Assembly (NCBI GenBank): GCA_044230315.1
Contig: JBGARJ010000004.1
Span: forward strand, 184,179 to 248,178
Direction of reading: 5' to 3'
Source: M3007 sp044230315
GTDB taxonomy: Bacteria; Bacteroidota; Bacteroidia; Chitinophagales; Saprospiraceae
DNA length: 64,000 bases
Positions 7,544-15,486 of the stretch are shown here, piece after piece. The position numbers were made by a program, and so were the translations under genes. The first letter of the stretch is position 1. Each line of letters starts with the position of its first letter. The notes under the pieces were generated by a model, which searched no databases, was not told the DNA's origin, and saw nothing but the letters and a program-made list of their open reading frames with translations.

Positions 7544-10360
7544 ATGAAGCAAATCACTACCCTGTTGCTAGGGCTCCTGCTCTTTGGGGGAAGCAGCCTG
7601 GCACAACGAACCGTATCCGGCAAAATTACGGATGCCTCCACTGGCGAAGGCCTGATTGGCGCTACCGTCCGGATCAAAGGCTCTACGCGTGGAGCCATCG
7701 CCGATATCAACGGCAACTACAGCATCACCAATGTTCCCAAGGATGCCACCACCGTGCTGGTCACCTTCTCCGGGTATAAAACAACCGAAGCAGAAATTGC
7801 CGGCGACCATGCCGACCTGGCCATGGAGAGCGGCATCGAGCTCGACGAAGTATCCGTGATCGGCTCGCGTAACGTTACCCGCACAAAACTGGAAACGCCG
7901 GTACCCGTGGATGTCATCCCGATCTCAACGGTAACCAACGATGTTGGCCAGGTTGATCTCAACCAAATCCTGACCTATATCGCCCCCTCCTTCCAGTCGG
8001 CTCGTCAAACCATTTCCGATGGTACCGACCATGTAGACCCTGCCCAACTCCGCGGCCTTGGCCCGGATCAGGTGTTGGTACTGATCAATGGAAAACGCCG
8101 GCACCAGTCGGCCCTCGTCAATGTAAACGGCACCGTGAACCGGGGCACAGTCGGCACCGACCTCAGTGCCATACCTGCTTCTGCCATTGACCGCATCGAA
8201 ATCCTGCGCGACGGCGCCGCCGCACAATATGGCTCCGATGCCATCGCCGGCGTTATCAATATTGTGCTCAAAAAACGCACCGGGGTACTGGACGGCTCAG
8301 TGAGCTACGGCCTCCATGCTACCTCGTATGATAAAAACTACGCCTTGTTCAAAATCCAGGGTAACAACGCCGACCCGTCGGTTTCCGTAACCGACGGCCA
8401 GACCCTGCAGGCTGGGTTGAACTACGGCTTCAAGATCGGTCGCCGGAGCACCCTCAGCCTGACCGGAGAATACATCGACCGCCGCCGGACGAACCGGGCC
8501 GGCACCTACACCGGCCAGATCTACCCGACCGTCGGCGGCGCCATCAAAGACGATTCCATTCTGGCAGCCCAAAACCGGACGCGGAATGATTTTGACATGC
8601 GGATCGGCAACTCCGACATGAAAGGCGGCGGACTGATGTACAACCTCGACGTGGGCCTGAACAACGACTGGAATTTTTATGCCTTCGGCGGATACAACAA
8701 AAAAAACGGCAACGCCACGGGGTTCTACCGGTATCCCAGTTCAGTAGCCAGCGGAGCGCGGATCTATGCGCCAAATGTCTTTGCCATCTATCCGATCGGG
8801 TTTTTGCCGGAAATCACCAGCGACCTGACCGATATAAGCACTGCAGTGGGCATCCGGGGCGCTTTGGGCGACTGGAATCTGGATGTAAGCAATACCATTG
8901 GCCAAAACCGGTTTGATTTTACCATCGACAACTCGGTGAATTACACCCAGGCGGCCGTTGCGCCCAACAGTTTGCAAACAAAATTCGACGCAGGCGGTCT
9001 CAAATTTTTGCAAAACACCACCAATATCGATCTCTCCAGGCGCTACGATCATATTCTGCATGGCCTAAACCTCGCGTTTGGCGCTGAAAACAGGTTCGAA
9101 CAATTCGGGATTACCGCCGGCGAGGAGTCTTCCTGGAAAAACTACGACACGAATTCCAACGCTGCTTCTGGCGCCCAGGTCTTTTCCGGTTTCCTGCCGG
9201 CCAATGAAGGCAATAACAACCGCAATGCCATTGGCCTGTACGCCGATGTCGAGCAGGATTTTAGCGAGCAATGGATGGTCGGAGCCGCTTTGCGTTTCGA
9301 AAACTACTCTGATTTCGGCACCACAATCAACTACAAAGTCGCTTCGCGGTATAAAGTCGCCGATTTTCTTTCCTTGCGGGCTTCGGTCAGTACCGGCTTC
9401 CGGGCGCCATCGATGCAGCAGCGTTTTTATGCCAAAACCAACACGTTGTTCGTATCCCAGGGCGGCACCCTCGTCCCGATCGAAAGCGGCACCTTTACCA
9501 ATGAAAGTATCCCGGCCCAAATTCTGGGCATCCCGAAGTTGAAAGAAGAGACCTCGCTGAATTACACTGCGGGGATCACCACGCGCCCGGCAACCGGCCT
9601 GGAATTCACAGTGGACTATTATCACATCAACATCAACGACCGCATCGTACTGACCAACAACTTCTCCGATGGCGGCGACACCGTGCTTCGCAACCAGCTC
9701 GCTGCTGCCAATGCCGGCGCAGCCAACTTTTTTGCCAATGCAGTAGATACGCGTTCACAAGGGGTGGAAGGCGTACTGTCGTACGCTAAAAAATTCGGGA
9801 ACAAACACGATTTTCGATTCGTGCTTGCCGGCACCTGGATCGATAACAAGGTGGTGAAAAATGACGATGGCACACCGAAAATTCAGGCCTCCGATGTGCT
9901 GATCCGCACCGGCCAGGTCGCGCGGTATTTCAACCGGGAAGACCAGAGCCGCATTGAAGTGGCCAACCCGAAAAGCAAGATCAGCCTGACAATCAATTAC
10001 AAGATCGGTAAATTCGGCGCCATGGTACGGGCCGTCAATTGGGGCAAAGTGACCTATCTGGATCCGACAATTGACCCGACCAAACCGGATAATTTCCCGG
10101 TGAACGTCTTTACCGGGCAAAAAGAAACACTCGATCAAACCTTCAGCGGAAAAACTCTTTTTGATGTAACGGTGAGCTACCGCATCCTGAAAAGCGTAAC
10201 CCTGGTCGTTGGGGGCAACAATATTTTCGACACTTACCAGGATCTCCATGCGCACTCCGGCAACATGAGCTCCGGCCGTTTTGTGTACAGCCGCCGCGTG
10301 CAACAGTTCGGGTTCAACGGCGCTTATTGGTTTGGGCGCTTGAAATTCGAGTTGAAATAA
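7544..10360 (+). CDS. TonB-dependent outer-membrane receptor
   Basis: A 938-residue outer-membrane transporter that would import a ligand with energy from TonB-ExbBD. Seen: signal peptide residues 1-21 ending at SLAQ, and a CarboxypepD_reg-like beta domain at about 22-105 (GKITDASTGEGLIGATV, YKTTEAEI). The plug at about 115-245 contains LILING-type and GAAAQYGSDAIAGVINIVLK motifs. The remainder is a barrel rich in aromatic and Gly residues, ending in Leu-Lys after a final aromatic strand. The ATG at 7544 was chosen over that at 7532 because it directly begins the signal peptide. No SusD partner follows, so it is not a SusCD pair and the substrate cannot be told. A terminator follows. Confidence 0.93.
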   Translation: MKQITTLLLGLLLFGGSSLAQRTVSGKITDASTGEGLIGATVRIKGSTRGAIADINGNYSITNVPKDATTVLVTFSGYKTTEAEIAGDHADLAMESGIELDEVSVIGSRNVTRTKLETPVPVDVIPISTVTNDVGQVDLNQILTYIAPSFQSARQTISDGTDHVDPAQLRGLGPDQVLVLINGKRRHQSALVNVNGTVNRGTVGTDLSAIPASAIDRIEILRDGAAAQYGSDAIAGVINIVLKKRTGVLDGSVSYGLHATSYDKNYALFKIQGNNADPSVSVTDGQTLQAGLNYGFKIGRRSTLSLTGEYIDRRRTNRAGTYTGQIYPTVGGAIKDDSILAAQNRTRNDFDMRIGNSDMKGGGLMYNLDVGLNNDWNFYAFGGYNKKNGNATGFYRYPSSVASGARIYAPNVFAIYPIGFLPEITSDLTDISTAVGIRGALGDWNLDVSNTIGQNRFDFTIDNSVNYTQAAVAPNSLQTKFDAGGLKFLQNTTNIDLSRRYDHILHGLNLAFGAENRFEQFGITAGEESSWKNYDTNSNAASGAQVFSGFLPANEGNNNRNAIGLYADVEQDFSEQWMVGAALRFENYSDFGTTINYKVASRYKVADFLSLRASVSTGFRAPSMQQRFYAKTNTLFVSQGGTLVPIESGTFTNESIPAQILGIPKLKEETSLNYTAGITTRPATGLEFTVDYYHININDRIVLTNNFSDGGDTVLRNQLAAANAGAANFFANAVDTRSQGVEGVLSYAKKFGNKHDFRFVLAGTWIDNKVVKNDDGTPKIQASDVLIRTGQVARYFNREDQSRIEVANPKSKISLTINYKIGKFGAMVRAVNWGKVTYLDPTIDPTKPDNFPVNVFTGQKETLDQTFSGKTLFDVTVSYRILKSVTLVVGGNNIFDTYQDLHAHSGNMSSGRFVYSRRVQQFGFNGAYWFGRLKFELK

Positions 10361-10411
10361 CGGCAGCAGAACGGCCACTCGTGGGTGTTCCTGCTATACG
10401 AACCACAACCG

Positions 10412-10450
10412 GCGCCGGTGCAGGCAAGTCTGTGCCGGCGCTTAATTTTA
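10412..10450 (+). terminator. Likely terminator after the TonB receptor
   Basis: GCGCCGG (10412-10418) pairs with CCGGCGC (10435-10441). The pairing can extend inward with wobbles to nearly 14 bp. It is followed by the T-rich run TTAATTTTA. It sits in the 122-bp convergent gap. Confidence 0.65.
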
Positions 10451-10482
10451 CCGGTTTGCTCCTGCCCTGCAAAGTCGTCTGA

Positions 10483-11076
10483 TTACGCTTCAGGCCGGAA
10501 GCAGGGATGGATAATTTGCTCAAAAACAGGCAAATAGTCCGAATTAACAGGGCACCATCGTGGTTGCCATCCGTTTTGCAGGCAATAATAATCGGCCACG
10601 ATATCGCCTTGTTGTTCCAAATTAAAATCCAGCAGATTCTTTCCCGTCTCCCCTGCACGATGCAAGGCCTCCACGCCACCATAATTGTATCCTTCCAGCG
10701 TCCGCTGCGCCCATAATGCCCTTGGGATATATACGGCGCCGAGCCGCTGGTACTGCCAGACATGCACCATTTCATGGATAAAATGCGGATCGGAGAGTTT
10801 GCCCCAACAATTGATCACCTGAAAGCCCACGTAAGCAAACCGGTACCGGCGGCAACCGATGCGGGCGCATTCATCGATCCGGACGTTTTGGTATTGGATG
10901 GCTGCGCCAAAAATGCTTCGGGCCAGGTCTGTTTCACGCACAGTAAGCGGGCGGGTCCGGGGTTTAAAAAGGCGGTTGAGCCACATGAGCGCATAGGGGA
11001 TAAAAAGCCAGTCAGCCAGCCGGAAACCGGCTTCCAAAGCTCGCCAGGCCGCCGATGTCGGGTACGGTGCGTTCAT
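10483..11076 (-). CDS. Putative zinc-metallopeptidase-like protein (HExxH)
   Basis: A 197-residue protein without a signal peptide. Seen: a hydrophobic patch at about 20-35, then PLTVRETDLARSIFG and QYQNVRID, and the HExxH motif within FIHEMVHVWQYQ. About 55 residues later comes LEQQGDIVADYY, whose Glu is a plausible third zinc ligand. This arrangement matches families annotated as DUF4157 or Vgr-related metallopeptidase-like proteins, which are mostly uncharacterised. It overlaps the upstream permease gene by 4 bp (ATGA), so the two are translationally coupled and may act together. Function and substrate are unknown. Confidence 0.75.
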   Translation of the reverse strand: MNAPYPTSAAWRALEAGFRLADWLFIPYALMWLNRLFKPRTRPLTVRETDLARSIFGAAIQYQNVRIDECARIGCRRYRFAYVGFQVINCWGKLSDPHFIHEMVHVWQYQRLGAVYIPRALWAQRTLEGYNYGGVEALHRAGETGKNLLDFNLEQQGDIVADYYCLQNGWQPRWCPVNSDYLPVFEQIIHPCFRPEA

Positions 11077-12371
11077 TCAAACCGGATCGCCCGTACGGGT
11101 GTAATTTTTGACACAGCGAACGAGGGCAAAAGGAGGAACAGGGTTGTCACGAGCAATGTGCCTGCGTTGATCAGCAGCCAGGGGAGCCATTGCAGCAGTA
11201 CCGGCGCATACGACAGGTAATAGTCCGCTTCGTTGAGCCGGATCAGGTGAAAACGGTCTTCCAAAAAACAGAACCCGACACCAATCAGGTTGCCCCAGAA
11301 CATGCCGGTCAGGGTAATTACCGCCGCATAATATATAAAGATTTGCCGGATACGGCCGTTTGTTTCACCAAGGGCCTTGAGCACCCCGATCATGTTCGTC
11401 CGTTCGAGCACCAAAACCAGCAAGGCGGTAATCATATTTACGATCGCCACGGCCAGCATCAGGGCCAGGATCACCACTTCGTTGTAATCCTGGAGCTGCA
11501 GCCATTCAAAAATGGCGGGGAATTTATCGCGGATACTGACGCTCAACAGGTCGTTGGGCAGTATTTCATCGTAGAGGTAATCGTTGTACAGGTCCAAATC
11601 CCGGATATCATCGAGCCAAATTTCAAATCCGGCTACCTGGTCGCGGTTCCAGCCAAGCAGGTCTTGGACCACGCGATTATCGCACAATGCAAATTTCCGG
11701 TCGTATTCTTCCAGACCGGTTTTGTAAATGCCGCAAACCTGGAACAAGCGCCGCAGTTGGTCGTTTTCCTTTACAAAATGAACGATAAACTTGTCGCCCA
11801 AGCCCACTTGCAAACGGTCGGCGGTCTGGCGGCTGATAATAATGTCGCGCGATGGGGCTGAATCGCCAAGCATCAGCGGGCGCCCTTCCTGCAAATACGG
11901 CTGCAGGTTGTTCCAGTCAAAGTCGGGACCGATCCCTTTCAGCAGAATACCTTCCATGGCCGTTTTGGTCCGGATAATACCTGGTTTGTGGGTAAAGGCC
12001 TGAATGTGGCGGATCCCGCCATACGAATGCCGGGTGGTCTCCCGCCCTGTTTCAATCCCTAAAATGGTCTCCGGTTCCTGGAAAGTAATCTGCCGCACCG
12101 TGTCGAGCGACGGATAAAAGGCCTGATGCTGATCGATGGGCTTTGGTTCGAACGACAGCGAATAGGCCGTATCCGAAATATGAATATGGCCCCAGAAGCC
12201 AAAGATTTTCCGGCTGATCTCCGTTTTAAAACCGGCGATCAGGGCCGTTGTAGCGATCATGACTGCCACGCTCAGGGCGACGGCCACAATGGCGATACGC
12301 AGAATGAACCGGGAGAAATTCTTCTTCCCGGAAAACGCGATCCGGCGGGCGATGTAAAATGGCAGTTGCAT
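11073..12371 (-). CDS. ABC transporter permease of the LolC/LolE (FtsX-MacB) type
   Basis: A 432-residue inner-membrane permease. Seen: one N-terminal helix after MQLPFYIARRIAF, a periplasmic domain of about 220 residues (MacB-PCD type), then three C-terminal helices around VILALMLAVAIVNM, containing the FtsX signature LERTNMIGVLKALG. Family members move lipoproteins from the inner membrane to the LolA chaperone. No ATPase gene is adjacent, as is common in this phylum where lolD lies elsewhere. The start at 12369-12371 matches homologues; two in-frame ATGs upstream (12392, 12446) run into the tyrS promoter. GAACTTTG, one mismatch from a -7 box, lies 8 bases before this ATG. Confidence 0.88.
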   Translation of the reverse strand: MQLPFYIARRIAFSGKKNFSRFILRIAIVAVALSVAVMIATTALIAGFKTEISRKIFGFWGHIHISDTAYSLSFEPKPIDQHQAFYPSLDTVRQITFQEPETILGIETGRETTRHSYGGIRHIQAFTHKPGIIRTKTAMEGILLKGIGPDFDWNNLQPYLQEGRPLMLGDSAPSRDIIISRQTADRLQVGLGDKFIVHFVKENDQLRRLFQVCGIYKTGLEEYDRKFALCDNRVVQDLLGWNRDQVAGFEIWLDDIRDLDLYNDYLYDEILPNDLLSVSIRDKFPAIFEWLQLQDYNEVVILALMLAVAIVNMITALLVLVLERTNMIGVLKALGETNGRIRQIFIYYAAVITLTGMFWGNLIGVGFCFLEDRFHLIRLNEADYYLSYAPVLLQWLPWLLINAGTLLVTTLFLLLPSFAVSKITPVRAIRFE

Positions 12372-12423
12372 GAAGGTGGCAAAGTTCAACATTCCTGTGG
12401 AACCCCAAGACCTGTGCCGAACT

Positions 12424-12458
12424 TTTTGCGAATTTTCATCGCTCAAAATCTAATTTTG
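12424..12458 (+). promoter_or_regulatory. tyrS promoter (TTTTG-N22-TAATTTTG), nearly leaderless
   Basis: TTTTG at 12424-12428 and a perfect -7 box TAATTTTG at 12451-12458 are separated by 22 bases. The tyrS ATG begins at 12467, only 8 bases after the box, so the mRNA would carry a leader of just a few bases. Confidence 0.65.
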
Positions 12459-12466
12459 CGCCCACT

Positions 12467-13738
12467 ATGGATTTTATCGCAGAACTCCGCTGGCGCGGGC
12501 TGATACACGACCTGACACCTGGCGTAGAGGAACACCTCAAAACCGGCATGGTGCGCGGGTACATCGGATTTGACCCTACAGCGCCTTCGCTGACGATCGG
12601 CAACTACGTGCAGATCATGCTCCTGCAGTTTTTCCAACGGGCCGGCCACCAACCTGTTGCACTGATGGGCGGCGCCACCGGCCGTATCGGCGACCCCAGC
12701 GGCCGGGATACCGAACGCGATTTGAAAAGTTTTGATGAATTGGACCAGAATACCGCCCATCAACAAAAGCAACTGGAGCAATTGCTCGACTTTTCATCTT
12801 CGGCGCCCAACCGCGCCTTGCTGGTGAACAATTATGATTTTTATGCCAACATGAATGTGCTCGATTTCCTGCGCGATGTTGGCAAATACCTGACGATCAA
12901 TTACATGATGTCGAAAGAAAGCGTGCAGCGGCGCCTGGAAACCGGCATTTCTTACACAGAGTTCAGTTATCAGCTGCTGCAAGGGTATGATTTTGTCATG
13001 CTGAATAAACAGCACGGCATTACCCTGCAGATGGGCGGCAGCGATCAATACGGCAATATTACCGCCGGCATCGAAATGGCGCGGAAAATAACCGACACTA
13101 AATTGTACGCTGTGACTACCCCCCTGCTGACCAAGGCCGACGGCAGCAAATTTGGAAAGAGCACCTCGGGGAATCTCTGGCTCGACCCCAATCTGACATC
13201 ACCCTACCGGTTTTATCAATTCTGGATCAACGCCGACGACCGGGATGTGCCAAAATTCCTGCGGTATTTCTCCTTAAAAAGCCAGGCTGAAATAGAAGCG
13301 CTCGAAGCGACCGGTGATATTCAGGCCACCAAACGGATCTTTGCCGAAGAAATCACCACCCGGATTCATGGCCCCGCTGAATTTGGCGCCGTGCTGGCCG
13401 TTTCACAGCTTCTGTTCGATCCGAAAGCCGGAGCCGATACCCTTCGCAGCCTGGAAGCGCGTACCCTGGCCCAGGTGGCCGAAGAAATTCCCGCCCCGCA
13501 AATTGCCCTGCAATCGGTGCAGAACCACACCAATGTGCTCGATTTTCTGAGCGATCTGACCGGCATTCTACCCAGCCGGAGCGAAGCCAAAAAAGCCATT
13601 CAGAACAACGCCATCTCGATCAACAAACAGAAAATCAATGCATTGGATGCTGCCGTCACCCCGGCAGATATCTTGCACGGGCAATATATTATGGTTGAAA
13701 ACGGCAAGAAGAATAAGTACCTGGTGAAATTGATCTGA
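12467..13738 (+). CDS. tyrS: Tyrosyl-tRNA synthetase
   Basis: Charges tRNA-Tyr in the cytoplasm; 423 residues, the usual bacterial length. Seen: GFDPTAPSL, the GGATGRIGDPSGR loop, the tyrosine-binding SYTEFSYQLLQGYDF, GGSDQYGNI, the KMSKS-like loop KFGKS, and a C-terminal S4 RNA-binding domain (residues about 360-420). The class I HIGH motif reads T43-I-G-N46 in place of H-I-G-H, which is unusual at the first position. The start at 12467 is fixed by the conserved opening MDFIAELRWRGLIHD. A strong promoter lies immediately upstream and a perfect 16-bp hairpin follows. Confidence 0.96.
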   Translation: MDFIAELRWRGLIHDLTPGVEEHLKTGMVRGYIGFDPTAPSLTIGNYVQIMLLQFFQRAGHQPVALMGGATGRIGDPSGRDTERDLKSFDELDQNTAHQQKQLEQLLDFSSSAPNRALLVNNYDFYANMNVLDFLRDVGKYLTINYMMSKESVQRRLETGISYTEFSYQLLQGYDFVMLNKQHGITLQMGGSDQYGNITAGIEMARKITDTKLYAVTTPLLTKADGSKFGKSTSGNLWLDPNLTSPYRFYQFWINADDRDVPKFLRYFSLKSQAEIEALEATGDIQATKRIFAEEITTRIHGPAEFGAVLAVSQLLFDPKAGADTLRSLEARTLAQVAEEIPAPQIALQSVQNHTNVLDFLSDLTGILPSRSEAKKAIQNNAISINKQKINALDAAVTPADILHGQYIMVENGKKNKYLVKLI

Positions 13739-13767
13739 GTACTGACCGGGGTGCCAACCGAACACAA

Positions 13768-13804
13768 GCGGCCCGAAGGAGCATTCACTGCTCCTTCGGG
13801 CCGC
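13768..13804. terminator. Bidirectional-type hairpin between convergent genes
   Basis: A perfect 16-bp inverted repeat, with arms 13768-13783 and 13789-13804 and a 5-base loop, sits between tyrS and the convergent barrel gene. T-tracts are weak on both sides (TTGTGTT on the minus strand, ATAGTTT on the plus strand), so termination efficiency is uncertain. Confidence 0.75.
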
Positions 13805-13824
13805 ATAGTTTATGAAACTACCGC

Positions 13825-15450
13825 TTAGAACCGCGCCGTAATACCGCCCAAAATATTTACGCCGAACATCGGATAATCGAGCCAGCGCTCCCGGCGGTTG
13901 TTCAGCACATTGTTAAAATCGAGGAACACGCCGATGTTGTCGGTGAAACGGTAGGCGCCGCCAAAACTGATATCAAACAATCCGCCCGTTTTTTCGGTCA
14001 GGTTTTCCCGGTTATGAAAAGCGATATCATCGGCCAGGTAAATTTCGCCTTTCAAACTGGCCTTGCCATCGAGCAGGGTGTATACAGCGCTGGCGTTAAA
14101 CTCGAGGGATGGCAGCCCCCACGCCTCGTTTTCGGCGGTCAGGGTATAGGCATTCTGACTGACCGTGCCGGCTACCAGCAATTCTTTGAACGGTTTCAAT
14201 TTAACCGTACCCTGAATGCCAAAAACAGTCACCGAATCGTACACCACGCCAAACCGCGTTGTACCCGGTTGTCCGACCGTGTCAAATAGCGCCTGGAAAA
14301 GCGCCAGGTCCGATGCCTTACCATAACTCACCTGACCCTGATATTCCAGCCAGCCGAGGTTCCCTTTCAGGCCTCCATAGTACTGGCGCCAGGCAGTATT
14401 GCGCAGGGTGGAGCCGCGCATTTGCAGGTATGGATTGTAAGTCGACAGCGTCCGGTAGGTGTTCTTACGCAAATCGCCGCCCGCGCCGGCGAATACCTGC
14501 AGGCCATCACCCCAAAGCCTCAAATTGGCTTCGATATCGGGGAAAATCTGAAACTCGTCTCGGTTGCTGGCAAAAATACCGCCGATCTTGATCTTTAAAA
14601 AATCGGCATGAAAGGTAAAAGAGGGTTGCAGGTAAATGTTGTTCAGGGTTTGTTTGGCGCTATCGTTATAGCTGGTAAAATCCGTCCGGATCCCGATGCG
14701 CAACGGGTGTTTTGCGGCGAACCACTTGGTGGCGCTCATGTCGAGATTGAACCCAACCTCTTTATTGGAGTAATAATCGTTCAGTTGATAGAAATTGGGC
14801 GCCACGGAGAAGTTCAGGTCGGCATCGGTGCGTTCCCCGTTGTACAAGCGACCGCCTAATTCAAATGTTTTGAAATCCTGGCGCACTTGCTCCGGGTCGT
14901 ATTGCAGAGAATCGTGGTCATAGCCGTAAAAATAAACCCGGTCGTAGGTGTATCCGGCCCTGGCTTCCACTGCCAGGTTTTTGTCGAAGTAGATATTGCC
15001 ATTGGCAAGAAAGGCATTGTTGGCAAAGCGCTGGTTTTCCAGCGATTTGCGGTTTGCGCTGTGGTGGCGGAGCCAGATTTTCCCGTCAAATTTTTCCCCG
15101 GGGTTGTACGCGTACCCCAGTTCGCCATAGATGGACGCCGGCACACCTCCCCCCGCTTTGAGGTAGCCGTTGTAGTCTTTTTCTTTTTTGACCGTTTTCA
15201 TACCGACCGGGCGTAATGCAGGCGCCGAATAATTGAGCACGGCCGGTTTGGGCGGCACCAAATAATCCTGCGTTTTGGTCGATGTATCGAGCGGCGGTAA
15301 GGTTGGAGTAACCTTGATTTTATTGGATTCCAGCAAGCGGGCATCAAAATCCTTGACGATGTTCACACTCTCCGTCGGCAGGTCTTTCTGAGCGGAGAGG
15401 GTTTGTACGCATGCACAAATCAAGAAGGCGAAAAGCGATATTTTTTGCAT
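13825..15450 (-). CDS. Outer-membrane beta-barrel protein (TonB-receptor-like barrel without plug)
   Basis: A 541-residue exported protein. Seen: signal peptide residues 1-20 (cleavage after LSAQ), a proline-rich linker at about 35-85, then a long run of alternating polar and aromatic strands typical of a large barrel. It ends ILGGITARF, with the C-terminal Phe expected of BamA clients. I see no plug domain and no TonB box. It lies 37 bp downstream of a very large exported TPR protein on the same strand, and a TPR protein followed by a barrel protein is a recurrent pair in this phylum. The two probably work together at the outer membrane, but the role is unknown. Confidence 0.8.
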   Translation of the reverse strand: MQKISLFAFLICACVQTLSAQKDLPTESVNIVKDFDARLLESNKIKVTPTLPPLDTSTKTQDYLVPPKPAVLNYSAPALRPVGMKTVKKEKDYNGYLKAGGGVPASIYGELGYAYNPGEKFDGKIWLRHHSANRKSLENQRFANNAFLANGNIYFDKNLAVEARAGYTYDRVYFYGYDHDSLQYDPEQVRQDFKTFELGGRLYNGERTDADLNFSVAPNFYQLNDYYSNKEVGFNLDMSATKWFAAKHPLRIGIRTDFTSYNDSAKQTLNNIYLQPSFTFHADFLKIKIGGIFASNRDEFQIFPDIEANLRLWGDGLQVFAGAGGDLRKNTYRTLSTYNPYLQMRGSTLRNTAWRQYYGGLKGNLGWLEYQGQVSYGKASDLALFQALFDTVGQPGTTRFGVVYDSVTVFGIQGTVKLKPFKELLVAGTVSQNAYTLTAENEAWGLPSLEFNASAVYTLLDGKASLKGEIYLADDIAFHNRENLTEKTGGLFDISFGGAYRFTDNIGVFLDFNNVLNNRRERWLDYPMFGVNILGGITARF

Positions 15451-15486
15451 CCTGTTTATCTAACGAAATGAATTTGATGGTTGATG

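Noticed and set aside
7544..10360. SusC-type receptor of a polysaccharide utilisation locus
   Set aside because: No SusD gene follows and no glycoside hydrolase is adjacent; the GH36 gene is 43 kb away.
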